Source: Gnetum montanum (taxonomy: Eukaryota; Streptophyta; Gnetopsida; Gnetales; Gnetaceae). From it: 64,000 nucleotides of DNA. Of the stretch, positions 9,011 through 21,420 are shown in pieces; position 1 is the first letter of the stretch; every line of letters starts with the position of its first letter. The DNA is taken from contig MNCI01027262.1 of the NCBI GenBank assembly GCA_015680685.1, positions 1,036,289-1,100,288 of the forward strand, given 5' to 3'. The notes beneath the pieces are model-generated. The model did no database searches. It was not told the DNA's origin and worked only from the letters and a program-made list of their open reading frames with translations. The translations under genes and the position numbers were made by a program.

Positions 9011-10670
9011 TTTGAGTTGTTATGTTTGGGAGTCTAAGACTCCTTGGGTTTTGTGGGCATGATCTTGTTGAGCTTTGTCGTTTTTTTTGTTTGGCACTAT
9101 GTTGAGGATGGTCATTTTGTTATAGCCCGTTAAGAGCTAGTAGAATTTAGAATAAGGATGGATGGTTTTTAGGAGTGGGGTGTTTGGGGGAATGGGGCCT
9201 GGTCCTGGACACACTCCCCATAGTGGAGTGGGGTTACAAGGACATGAAATTTTCAATTGTAATGTTTCTCTCCGATCTCTTTGTAGATTATTTGAGGAAG
9301 AAACAAAGTCCACTTTCAAATGTGGATCAAGAAACAACATAGCAATTTTGTAGATGAGAAAATAACTAAAATGATGAGGCATAGTAGCTACTGAATAAAA
9401 AAATGTTGTTGAGTATATCATAACTTTCATAATTTCACTGTTCTTAGAAATGCTTTTTCAAAGAACAACATGGAAATCTCATTTCAAAGATGAACAAACT
9501 CAACTATGAAACTGGTTCCATCAGACATTTTGTTAATCAAACTAAAGATATTATGTTGAAGATTTTTCTATGCTACTGTAATCATTAGAGGTTGATGGAA
9601 GGATTGACAAATAAAAAAACATAATATGTGCCTCCACACTAATGGAAAACTTACCTTTTTGGATAGGTGTGGATTAAATAAAGGATCATCATCCAAAGGC
9701 TTAATGCTCATCTCAACAAATAGGGTCTTGGAAGGGTCCATAAATGAGTAAAGGCCTAACCTCTTTTCAAGTGGCCATGCCTAGGCTTGAACCTAGGTCT
9801 TATAACCTAAGAACCAAACACCTTACAAAAATAATATATTATTTAATAAAATAAAAAAATATTTGTCATCTTAGAAATCAACCCAGGATCATCTGAGAAA
9901 TCATATTGTATCTTCATCCCTAGTAAAAAATAGTCAAAATTGATAATATCAAGGTAATGGTAGCAACTATTTCATAACTTCAATTTGCAACTATTTAATT
10001 TTGCTAGGTTCAAGGACATTGTTGGTGCTAAATCCCATTCTGTAATGTACCTTATATCCTAATCTTTCACTACTAGCTGCCATTCTCTCTTTAGGCTATT
10101 TTTAATATCCTTAAAAATTTAGCAATTCTTTCTTCCATATTACAATAAACACATGCTAGTACAACATTCCAAATTTTATACATGTTTCATGTTCCACCAA
10201 TACATATCTATCCTTTTTCCAAATCCTGTAAAGCCTTTGCCATAGAACACACTCAAAAATGCTAATCTATGGTTGCAAATAGTTTAGTATGAAAACCTAC
10301 ATAAATAACCTTTGGATCACTTAGTAAGAATATGAGCATTTCTCAAACTCAATTCTCTCATGATATTGGATCAGGAAACAACCAAAGGTCAAGGCAAAAG
10401 CAATATGGGCAATTTTCTAGCAACCACCACACAAGCCTCAAAATCATTCTCTGTAGAAAATCACAAGGCAAGCCTCAAACAACCAAAATAAAACTAGACC
10501 AAAGTAACAAGGGAACTCAAGTAATTAAGAGCAAAAATGCAAATGGTGTAGTAAGAAAATCTACACTGTTAACATTTTCTTGTACTACTTGAGAAAAAAC
10601 CCAAAAGACTCTATAGCCATAATATGTGACTAAACAACCCGTTCTCATTATGGAAGAAACTATAATTACA
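9011..10670. other. Intergenic, no supported feature
   Basis: AT-rich sequence with no protein similarity I can recognise. Short open stretches (for example 9162-9353 and 10332-10592) have no family motifs. An AT-rich simple stretch lies near 9830-9860. Confidence 0.6.
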
Positions 10671-10675
10671 CATTC

Positions 10676-12960
10676 TAGTCATCATCATTCTAGACTTGTC
10701 TTAGAAATATGGAGTTGGCTACATGAGTTCTCTTTTGCTATTCACCTTTATAAAGAACTAAAGTTTCATCTATTTGCAATTTTTCATATTTGCTCTCATA
10801 GTTTCTTTTCATATCTTTTTTTGGTATTCCTTTCAACATGTTTCTTAGAACTATGATGTGGCAAAATTTTTTGATAAGTTCATTATCTAATCTTCTTTAA
10901 ACATGGCCAAACCATCTAAAATTCCATTTTTAGTTTATCTAATATAGTTTTTTTCATCGTTCACATCTATGAAGAGTTTGATCCTTGGTTATTTGCAATT
11001 TCTTTGTATCATCTTCAATTATTTTTTCTCATGCCATTTTTTGCTTTTTAGTAGCTTTCCTGGAACAAAAATGTAGCAACCTTTCTCATGTCATTTGCAA
11101 ATAGTGAAAAAGAACTGATGTCACTAACCCCATTTTGTTTGAACAAGGCTAGGATGATGATGATGATGAATAGCTTTCCTGGAACATTGATGTAGCAACC
11201 TTTTCTTATAGACTCATTATCTAATATTCTTTGCACATGCCTAAACTATCTAAGCTACCATTCTCATAGTTTATTTGAAATAGAAGCTACTTTAATTATC
11301 CATCTAAGCATTTGCATTTCTACCACCTTGATTTTATCATGTTATTAAAACATGTAATGGTTTTTTGTGTCACAAATTGCAAAAGAAAAGGATGGATTTC
11401 AACCCCCACTATTATAAATCACGTAAGGTCTCCCTGATTAGACAAAAACATGAGAGAGAGATTATGCTTAAAGGTTGAACTTTGTCTTGATGCCCCAAGT
11501 TTGAGGTGAAAAACATGCCCAAGAATTGATGCTAGATTTTCTTAACAAATTTCCTAAGTTTTCTTACTTCAATTTAGCTTCAGTTTCTTTGCTTTATTTT
11601 GCCTAGATTTCTAGCTAGAAATTTGCTGCAGATTATGATTCATAATATATTTAATTAGATTGAGAAAATAAATTGATTCAACAATTCAAATCTCACATCA
11701 CAATAATTCTTGCCCAAAAACAAAGGAAAAAAAAATGTTTGCAATGACCTGCAAGCCCCTCATGGTCATCATCACAACCCTATTATCCAATCACAATCAA
11801 ATTGTGGTATCATTTGGAAAATTGTTTCTTTTGTGGCCATGTTTCAACTTGCATCAAAATATTAATCTATATCATGACTCGTGATAGCCTTACAATCTCA
11901 CTTCAAATTATTATCATGATGAAATCATGATATGAACAATTGATCACCATTGATCCATGATAGTTCGATAGCCACAAAAAAATGCAAAACCAAACTCCAA
12001 TTAGGATCCTAAAAGGAAAATGTTTCATCTACAAAATATTTTGGCTTTCAAAATCAAAGTAATACACAAATCTTAGATGTCATGCACCTAAATTTCTCCA
12101 TCAACTATTATAGCAAGAAAATAGCATCCATAGTTTATCTTCTAAGCATAAAACCAAAGTGACAAAGCAATTGATTCTAGCTTTAAGCATTGTTCTATAA
12201 CCTTTTCCAATTACTTCAGGGCATGGCTCCTAAGCTTGATGCCTCCATATTTCCTATAGTTTTGGATGTCTCCTTTTTTCTTGTAGATTGGTACTATAGT
12301 GCTTCTCCAATCATCCAGCATTTTCCCCTCCCAAATCTTATTGAAAAAATTTGTTAACCTAGTAATCCCTATATCTTCCATAGACTTCCATACCTATACC
12401 ATTAGGTACTGCCTTTTTAAGATTCTTCATTTTCACAAGCACTTGCCTTACTTCAGACATAAAAAATCAATTTTTCATTGTTATGTTCAATTCCATATCT
12501 TCGACTTTATCTCTAGAGAATTCTTCATTAGGTAGTCCTTAAAAATACATTTTCCAACATTGCAAGATTTCCTTCTCTGATAACAAAATTCTTTTATCAT
12601 TAGACTTGATGCACCTAATATTCTCAAATTCTTTGCACCTCTTGTTTCTGAGCCTTGACTAGCCTATAAAGAAACTTCTCACCTTCCTTGGTACCTAGCT
12701 TCTCAAAAAATGAGTTAAAAGTGTTATATTTAGTCTTGCTCATTGTCCTCTTAACTACATATTTCACTACCTTGTACCTTTCAAAGTCATCATGTCTCCT
12801 ACTATTGCCACTCCTTAAAATACTTCTTCTTATCTTGAATTTTTGTTGTACTTCCTCACTCCACCACCATGTTTTCTTTAAATATACTCATTCTCTTTTC
12901 AAGCTCCAAGGATGTCCTTCCATATCCTCATGATACAACTCTTCATCTAACTCCCAACTA
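10676..12960 (-). mobile_element. Degenerate RTE-type LINE, minus strand, rearranged
   Basis: Minus-strand translation from about 12,870 down to 12,150 gives scattered family words: WWSEEVQQKFKI, KLGTKEGEKFLYRLVKAQ, MSEVRQVLVKMKNLKKAVPN, then a segment equivalent to WxxSxLVPIYKxKGDxQxxxNYRGI. This is the order seen in plant RTE elements between endonuclease and RT. The RT palm beyond about 12,150 is missing or unrecognisable. A 3' end of the same type, on the same strand, occurs at 10,681-10,727 (complement of CATCATCATTCTAGACTTGT). The stretch between is AT-rich and includes an oppositely oriented RTE tail near 11.12-11.17 kb. One broken element or several fragments would fit. Confidence 0.65.
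11124..11172 (+). mobile_element. RTE-type LINE 3' terminus, plus strand
   Basis: CTAACCCCATTTTGTTTGAA followed by CAAGGCTAGGATGATGATGA. Plant RTE elements end in a conserved ACCCC-ATTTAGTTGGGA-CAAGGCT block followed by short GAT/TTG repeats, which is what is seen. No coding part of this copy was identified upstream. Confidence 0.6.
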
Positions 12961-13220
12961 TAATTGATAGTTAGGTTTAAATGTTCTATTATTTTTAATG
13001 GCATGTAAGATTTCTGATAGTGAAGTCATTTGATGAAAAGTCTTTTAGAAATTAATGAATGTTGACATGTGTTAAAGCATGGATTTTTCATTTCACCAAA
13101 TTTGAATGTCCTCAATATAGAGCAAAGGGAGAAAATATGATGTTGATAAAAGGAAATTATATTTTTGGCCAAAACAATGATATGTAGTCTAGTTAGTAAG
13201 CCAACTGGTAAAAAAATCAT

Positions 13221-15274
13221 TGTAATACCCATTTATAGAGAGCAAGAGCTAACACCCAAAGCCCCCAAGAAAGCTAGTTGAAAGAAGAGAATTTCTAGTT
13301 GGCTTTCTTTCTACAACAGTCAAACTAATATTAACCTATAAAATTAAAACAAAATCAACAACACCTAGATCTAGCTTTGAAACATGTCAATCAATATTAA
13401 TTTTAAGAATCAAAAGATACTTTTAAAAAGAAATAGCCATAAAAAAATATTAGTGCAAGANCAGATACTTTTAAAAAGAAATAGCCATAAAAAAATATTA
13501 GTGCAAGATTCATTAGATTAAAAAAAGAATGAAACTTCTTTTTAATTTAACCTAAAAGGAAATATCTAATTGGGATCATTTACACATTTGTAAACCAAAG
13601 AAATGACCACTAAAGTAAATAAATTAATAATCTTAGATTTTTTCAATCACATAATAATATTTTATAATTTCCAGTAACACACAAAACAAGATCATTTGAA
13701 TTTATCTTTTCTAACCATTTTACAATTAATCATTTAATCAAAAAATTCATATGTTTAGTAGCAAAGAATAAATAGATCACAATCATACATTAACATATTA
13801 GGTTTTTGCCCCACTTCATCAACTTATAGAAAGATATCAAAATTAGACTTGAGAAGGTATAGGAAGAAAAATGTATAATTCAAGATTTAGATCCAAGATT
13901 TATGCATTCAAAGGGGAAGGGTTCATCAACCAAATTCCAACCAAAACCCAAGAATTTAACAATTTTAAAACATTCACAATTATCCATGTGCCCAAGGATA
14001 CTCTCACTTTTTTTCAGTGGTACCAATCCTTATATCAGGGATCCTTGGCCCTTGTTAGCAATGTTTTGCCAAAAATACCCCAAACCATTATGGGTGTTTC
14101 TGAATCGTTATAGAAATAACTCTCCAAGTCATTTAGGTGTGAGAGTGCAAAGGATGGGCAGAGATGTAAAAATAAAGTAATAAAGATTTTAACAATCTAA
14201 GCTTACAACAACAATCTTGATAATTTCATACAAGCATTATGAAGGTGGTTAGGCAACAAAGAAGAAAGAAGTTTGAAAAAATCAGACCCTGCTGGCCATC
14301 ATCAAACATAACATAGATGGATCTTTACCTCCTTGCTTAGATATCTTGCTTACTAGGAGGAATTACTAGAATATTGGATTGCTATGCAGCACTTGTTTTC
14401 TTTCTCTTTGTTATCTCCTATAGTAGCTACAATCTTCTCTCCCTTCCCAACCACACTCCGTATTGTTGTATCCCCCTTTTTTTTGTCCTACTTAGCTATT
14501 TTTGCCTTGTGTGTTTTTTTCCTCTCCTCCTCTCCCTATTTGTAGGTGGAATAAGGGATAATGGATGGTTTCNGTCATAAGATGCAATGAAAGAGTTTTC
14601 AAAATAGATTCATGATAAGGGCAGTTTAGGATACATAATGAAATAAGGCACATTCTTTTTCAAGTCTTCAACGATGTAAATTTTTCCATCATCTTACAAG
14701 CCTTAAAGGTCATCATGTGACCTTTCTACAACCATGGAGAGGGTACTTACACTCTAGTATTTTAAACGAAAAAGAGAAATTCATCACATTTAGATAAAAT
14801 AAAATATAAAGCTATAGTATTTGAACACAATATCCCTGATTCGTGGGTCATGTTCCTCCAACTTGATTCACAGGTCAAGTTCTTCAGTATGAGCATTCGT
14901 TTGCATCTCAAAATACCTATTTTAGCTCTTGCAAAAGACCTTAGAGTATTTTCCTCTATTTTTTCTTTTGTTTCTTAGCATATTTATTGAAATAGAATAG
15001 AAAATATTTTTTCCCATATATTTATTATTATTATTATTTTGAAACATTCATAGCATGTATTTTTAAATCATATTTCTTATGCTTTAAGTATTTAAACATT
15101 TAATCATAATACATATAAAAATATGATCAACATGTTTATTACTATTCCAATTAACCATTTCCACCATAGTCCAAACAAAGCACACACATAAGTTGTCAAC
15201 AAAATATGCACACAAACACACAAAAAGACTTACAATTGTTAACACAAAAAATCAAGGAAAAGTGGTTTGTTACA
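13221..15274. repeat. Left LTR-like repeat (contains two N artefacts)
   Basis: Homologous throughout to 15,989-18,287, with many substitutions. It contains a single N at 13,461 between two identical 46-bp blocks, and a single N at 14,573 where about 290 bp present in the right copy are missing. Confidence 0.75.
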
Positions 15275-15988
15275 ATAATTATGAAAGAAATAAACTTTAG
15301 AAGGATTTCAAAGGATCCAAAAAATATAAAATGGATTTTTTTTTTAAAAAAAAAAAGTCACTAGATTAGTTTCTTAAGAAGGTGTATTCAAATGAATATA
15401 ATTGTAATTTTAGTAAGTGTGAAAATTGTGATAGACTCATCTAAGTCTTGTACAATGACCCTATATACAAGGGCATCATGGTGATCATCCTCCAACAAAA
15501 GATTTTAATATTTACAATATTGATGAATTTACAACACAAATAAGACCTCTTTAACACTTGAAAAATTCAAATTAGGCCCATGATCAAGCCTACTTTGCCT
15601 ATGATCAAAGAGATATAGGAGGTAAATATGGAATATACGAAGTCAAAATTCTATAGCGAAGGAAGGAACTTACTAGCCTTCAAGATGTAATACCTAGAGT
15701 TGACACGAGATAAACAATGAAGAAGAAGCAAAAAAATAAACTCAAAAAATGCATTCATTTAACTTATCCAATACATTATGCATCAAGAGAGAAAGAACCT
15801 CTTTGCAAGTTGTTTTAGGGTTAAGGTTTTCTTGATAACCTCAAAATGAAAGCCACTCAAATTGCTAAAATTAAAGATACACTTGATGTGGATCAACACC
15901 CTCCATAAGTTTGAATTGTTTTGGAACTCCAACTACATGATATGAGAATAACTTTTTATTTTAGAACCAAAGTTCCTAGAAGAAAACC

Positions 15989-17332
15989 TATAACACCCAT
16001 TCATAAGGAGCAAGAGCTAACACTCGAAGCCCCCTGAAAAGAAGAAAGTTGAAAGAAGAAAATGCCTAGGTGGCTTTCTTTCTACAACCATCACACTAAT
16101 GTTATCCTATAAAATTAAAATGAAATCAACAATGCCTAGATCTAGCTTTGAAACAAGTCAATAAATATTAATTTAAGAGTTAAGAGATAATTTTAAAAAG
16201 AAATAGGCATGGTAAAATATCTGTGCAAGATTCATTAGATTAAAAAAATCAAACTTTTTATTATTCAACCTAAAAATAAATATTTAATAGGATCATTTGC
16301 ACATTTGAAAACCAAGGAAATGACCACAAAAGCAGATAAATTAATAACCTCATATTTCTTCAATAACATAATAATATTTTATAATTTTCAGCCACACAAA
16401 AAAACAAGATCTAAATTTAACTCTTGTAACCATTTTACCAATAAATATTTAATCAAGAAATTCATATGTTCAATAGCATAAATTAACATCCTAGGTTTTC
16501 CCCCACTCCATCAACTTATAGAAATATATTAAAATAAGACTTGAGAAGGTATAGGAAAAAAAAAGTATAATTCAAGATTTAGATCCAAGACTTATGCATT
16601 CAAAGGGTGAGGGTTCATCAGCCAGATTCCAACCAAAATCCAAGAATTCAAAAATTTTAAAACATTCATAATTATCAATTGGCCCAAGGATATTCTCACT
16701 TTCTGTTGATGGTACCAATCCTCATATCAAGGATCCATAGCCCCTGTTGGCAATCCTTTGCCAAAAATGCCTCAAATCATTATGGGTGTTTTTGAATCAT
16801 TACAAAAACAACTCTCATCCAAGTCATTTAGGTGTGAGAGTGTAGAGGATAGGAAGAGAGATCCAAAGAAAAGGTAATAAAGGTTTTCAAAAAAAATTCT
16901 AAGCTTACAACAACAATCTTGATATTTTCATACAAGCATTGTGAAGGTGGTTAGACAAGAAAAAAGAAAAAAGTTTGAGAAAATCAGCCCTTGCTAGCCA
17001 TTATCAAACATAACAAAGATGGATCATTTTACCTCCTTACATAGATATCTTGCTTACTAGGAGGAATTATCTGAATATTGGATTGCTATGCTACACTTTT
17101 TTTCTTTCTCTTTGTTATCTCTTGTAGCAGTGACAGTCTTCTCTCCCTTCTCCACCACACTCTTTGTTGTTGTATCCCTCTTTTTTTTGTTTAACAAAGC
17201 TACTTTTGCCTTGTGTGTCCTCTTTTTTTTCATCTCCTCCTCTTCCTATTTGTAGGTGGAATAAGGGATAATGAATGGTTTCTTGTAACTGATTTCTTGG
17301 GGACTATTCGTATTCCTTTCTTTCTTTTTAAA

Positions 17333-17370
<38 letters not shown>

Positions 17371-18287
17371 CAATGGATCATGAGCTCAATTCTCTTCATG
17401 ATCACTCTAAAAAGAATCAATAAAATATGTATATTCACAAGTTGCAAGTTTAGCTCCTAAATCAATAATTTTAAATATTTTAGATTTCAGATTTTGCTAG
17501 ATCTCAAGTTCAATTCCTCTTGATAATTACAAAACATTCCAACATAATATCTATCTCTTTATCATTCATAAGTATCATAAGATGCAAGGAAAGAGTTTTC
17601 AAATAGATTCATGAAAAGGGTAGTTCAAGATACATAATCAAATAAGGCACCTTATTTTCTAGGTCATCAGTAATGTGAATTTTCCCATCATCTTACAAGC
17701 CTTGAGAGGTCTTCATGTGACCTTTCTACAGCAATGGAGAGGGTACTTATACTCTACTATTTGAAACTAAAAAAAACAATGCATCATATTTAGATAAAAT
17801 AAAATAAAATACTAAAATATAAACCTACAATATCCACACACAATATCCTTGATTCATGGGTTAGGTTCCTTCAACTTGATTCATAGGTCAAGTTCCTCAA
17901 TATGAGAATTTTTTTACATCTCATCATACGTGTTTTAGCTCTTGACACACACCTTAGAGTATTGTCCTCTGTTTTTATTTTGCTTCTTAGCATCTTGGTT
18001 GAAATATAATAGAAAATATTTTTTTCCATATATTCTTTATTATTATTATTTCAAAACATTCCCAACATGTATTTTAAATCATATTTCTTATGCATAAAGT
18101 ATTTAAACATTTAATCATAATACATATAAAAATATGGTCAAGAAATTTATTCCTATTCCAATTAGCCATTTCCACCATAGTCCAAATAGAGCACACATAC
18201 AAGTTGTCAACAAAACATGCACACAAACACACAGAAAGACTATTACAATCATTAACGCAAAAACTCAAGGAAAAGTGGTTCATTACA
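15989..18287. repeat. Right LTR-like repeat
   Basis: Homologous to the left repeat. It includes a (TC)n microsatellite at 17,335-17,367 within the segment absent from the left copy. Confidence 0.75.
17335..17367 (+). repeat. (TC)n microsatellite
   Basis: About 16 uninterrupted TC units inside the right LTR-like repeat. Confidence 0.95.
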
Positions 18288-18965
18288 AAACCCATGCAAA
18301 CTGCAAGTGCATCCTAAAAACTATCAATGATGGCTCAAGTTTGATTATGCTAGAAGGCTAATCATCTAAATGAGATGTTACTTAACCCTAGATAATATCT
18401 GAACTAGTCAAATTTCACTCTATCAAGTAACGTCATGAGAATGTTTGTAGGTTGTATTCATCTTCCTCCCCCACTTGTTAAGTTATACTCTAACTATGAG
18501 TGCTTATCTTACCAACTTCATCTAGCTCAAGATATTTCTAAAGTTGATAGGTTTCACAATATCCCTTACTTATGAGGTTCTAATATACATATACATTGCC
18601 CTCTTCATGGAAATTAGAATACAAGTTCTACACCTCCTATCATTCTAGTTGTTGAACTTATGCAACTGGTGATTCTTGTAACTATGTTGTCATTATAGTG
18701 TAACTTGTTACTACCTTGGCAAATCAGATAACCATATTCTTGCATATTTCAAGATTTTTTTGTTAACTATATTGTCTTCCTAGTGTAATTTGGTACTACT
18801 CTAACAATTGGTATAACTAGATTTTTGTAGATTCTACGATTTAGAGCCAATCCATTGCATTTCAAAGGTGTCATCCCCACAAAGACTAGAACCTCATCAT
18901 GTATGTCATCCAAGGTTTGGCCATTGTGGTCCAAGTGATGGGCTTGGCCTTATCCTCCATTGTGA

Positions 18966-18969
<4 letters not shown>

Positions 18970-19007
<38 letters not shown>
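18970..19007 (+). repeat. (CT)n microsatellite
   Basis: About 19 CT units followed by a TA-rich ACATATATACATATATATA stretch. It lies in otherwise featureless DNA between the LTR-like repeat and the RTE LINE (18,288-19,440). Confidence 0.95.
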
Positions 19008-19099
19008 ATATATACATATATATAGGATATCATAGTAGCCCCTTGAACATATGACCAAGGCTACCATGTGAATTAGTTGAATATGAAATAAAGTCAAAT

Positions 19100-19122
19100 G
19101 TGTGTGTATATATATATATATA
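19100..19122 (+). repeat. (TG)n(TA)n microsatellite
   Basis: A short compound run of TG then TA dinucleotides. Confidence 0.9.
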
Positions 19123-19457
19123 ACATCTCATGAAATCACAATTCAATGTTGTTGTGAAAAGAATACATTCTCATCCTTTGTGTTCATATCATAGCCAATG
19201 AAAAGTTCCAATTGTGCACATGGTTGTAGCTTGTTCTTATGCTCAAGGAAGATGAATGCATTGCACTATGAACCAAGAATTCTAAATCTTTTCATTCATG
19301 GAATGTATCCTATCCATAGTTCATTGGGTGATTTTTTGTGTTTTTCTAGGAGATTATTCATTTTCTGGATTGTTGTATCTAGTACATCTTCCCACAAATA
19401 GCTAGGTAGCTTCTACTATATTAGCATTTATCTGACCATATCAATTCTTTCAAGACA

Positions 19458-21127
19458 TTTTATGATAGGCTAGACATAAAGAAGGATGAAAAAATGATTT
19501 ACAAGCTAGTTAAGACTCGAAACAAGAAGTGCGAACACTTTGACCATATTAGATATAAGTAGTCAAACAATGAAAGCATTTTTTCTAAGACAAGGAAATT
19601 TTGAAGAGATGAAGGGCCTATTTTCAAATGCTTTATTTATGAAGAATTTCCTAGAGATGAAGTTGATAACACCAAATAAAACATAGGAATAACCAACTAT
19701 AGTTATGGTGTTGAAATAAATAAATCCATTATGAAGATAAAAAATGGAAAAGTGATAGAACCATATGGTATCTCTATAGAGATATAAAATTCTAGAATAA
19801 TTACAAGGGTCAACTAGTTAAATTTATTCAACAAGATCCAAGAGGGAAGAATTCTCGATAATTGAAGGAGAAGCACTTAGTACCCATCTACAAAAACAAG
19901 GGAGACATTCAAACCTATGGAAACTACAGAGGCATCATGAAGTTATGAGAAATCATTCTAGAATAACATTTAAGGAAAAAATCAACTATTTCTAAGAATT
20001 AGTTTGGTTTAATACCTAGAAGATCAACTATGGAAGCTATTTCCTTGGTAAGATAGTTGATGAAGAAACTTTGATGTAAGAAGAGGAATCTGCATATCAT
20101 TTTCATTGGTTTTGAGAAAGCTTATGATATAATTCCTTGGGAGATTATTTGGTGGACATTAAAGAGGAGGAATATTCCTACTAGGCACATAAAATCTACT
20201 CACAACATATTCTTACTGGAAGATGATGGAGCCACCGTGCCAGTTTTCACTATTTGTACATTAACTATGGACTTCCCTATGAAGCTAGGGCTACACCAAT
20301 CTATTATAAGTCCTTATTTGTTTGCCATTATCATGGATGAGCTTACTAAATAAATTCAAGATGATATCCCATAATGTATGAACTTTACAAATGATATTTT
20401 ATTGATAGATAAATCTAAGGAATCCTTGGCTATGAAAATGAAAACTTGAAGAAGCACCTTTGAATTGAAGGGGTTGAGGATTAGTATTAGTAAATGGAAT
20501 ACATGAAGTGCATGTGCAGTGGAATAGTAAGTAATGAAGACATAAAGAATAGAATTCAAAACCCATAAGTTGCTCAATGTAAGTAATTTAGATACTTGGA
20601 ATCACTTGTTTGAATAGGTAGAGACATTAATAATAACATTAACAAAAAAAAAAATCAAACCAAGATGGATAAAATGGTGATAAGCTACTAGTGTGATTTA
20701 TGATAAAAGAATCCTCACTAGGTTGAAAGGAAATTTCTATAGAAGATCTTGTATGATGTGGAATGCTAGCTAATCAAAAAGTAGTAGGCTTGACATGTGC
20801 ATGTATTACAAATGCTTAAGTTGATGGTGGGTGTCACCAAAAAAGATCACATCAACTTCTCTCTTATTAGAAAGAGTTCAGAAGTAACACCCATAGATGA
20901 GAAGATTAGAAAAAGTTATTTTTGATGGTTTGATCATGTGTTGAGAAAGTCAAAGAATGCACCTATTAAACAAGGTCACTTAATAAAAGTTGAGGATACA
21001 CAACAAAGAATATTATCCAAGATTCCAATATTAATGCTTATTTGACTCTTAATGGAAGTCAATGTGAAAAAGAATTCATATAGTCAACCCCATATAGTTA
21101 GGATAAGGCTAGGATGATGATGATTAT
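19458..21127 (+). mobile_element. RTE-type LINE, 5'-truncated, decayed
   Basis: The plus-strand frame reads DIKKDEKMIYKLVKTRNKKC (19,470), then RRSTLVPIYKNKGDIQTYGN-YRGI equivalents (19,870-19,935), KNQFGLIPRRSTMEAISLVR (20,000), IFIGFEKAYDIIPWEIIWWT (20,105), FPMKLGLHQ (20,275), YLFAIIMDELTK (20,315) and NFTNDILLIDKSKESL (20,385). This is the RT order of plant RTE elements. The catalytic ADD is TND here. It ends with ACCCC-type sequence GTCAACCCCATATAGTTAGG and a GATGATGATGA tail. There are many TAG/TAA stops. The endonuclease part is missing. Confidence 0.85.
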
Positions 21128-21420
21128 AATTTGACCATGTCAAGAAGTTCTCTATTCATTCATTTTGCAAACCATTCTACTATAGTATTCTTAACACTAT
21201 GGTTTCATGTTGATCCCTTCCTTCTTAAGAAATTTTCTAAATTCTTTAGAGGCATATTCCCCTTCATTGTTTATTTGCAATGTCTTGATGATGTAGCCAA
21301 TTCTTGATTTATGAGAGCTTTTCACAATTGAAAAGAATCAAAATCTCTCATAAATTTTCACAATTTATATTTGAAGCATTTAATTCATATATATTTGGTG
21401 CAGTTGTTGGTGATGGTAAT

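Larger units (their letters stand above)
13221..18287. mobile_element. LTR-like element with about 2-kb terminal repeats and short non-coding core
   Basis: Two direct repeats, 13,221-15,274 and 15,989-18,287, start TGTAATACCC/TATAACACCC and end GTTACA/ATTACA, so they have TG...CA type ends. The 714-bp core (15,275-15,988) shows no coding potential and no clear primer-binding site. An AGAAGAAAA purine run precedes the right repeat. Flanks ATCAT and AAACC do not match, so no target-site duplication is visible. Orientation is undetermined. It is probably a non-autonomous (LARD-like) or internally deleted LTR retrotransposon; a segmental duplication is the alternative. Confidence 0.6.

Noticed and set aside
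9162-9353. GMGPGPGHTPHSGVG peptide as a collagen-like or secreted protein
   Set aside because: Short, on a GGGG/CCCC-rich patch, with no start context or homology.
12299-12535. Plus-strand open frame
   Set aside because: Antisense to the minus-strand RTE RT region.
17335-19122. CT/GA runs as regulatory GAGA-type elements
   Set aside because: Simple microsatellites with no gene nearby.
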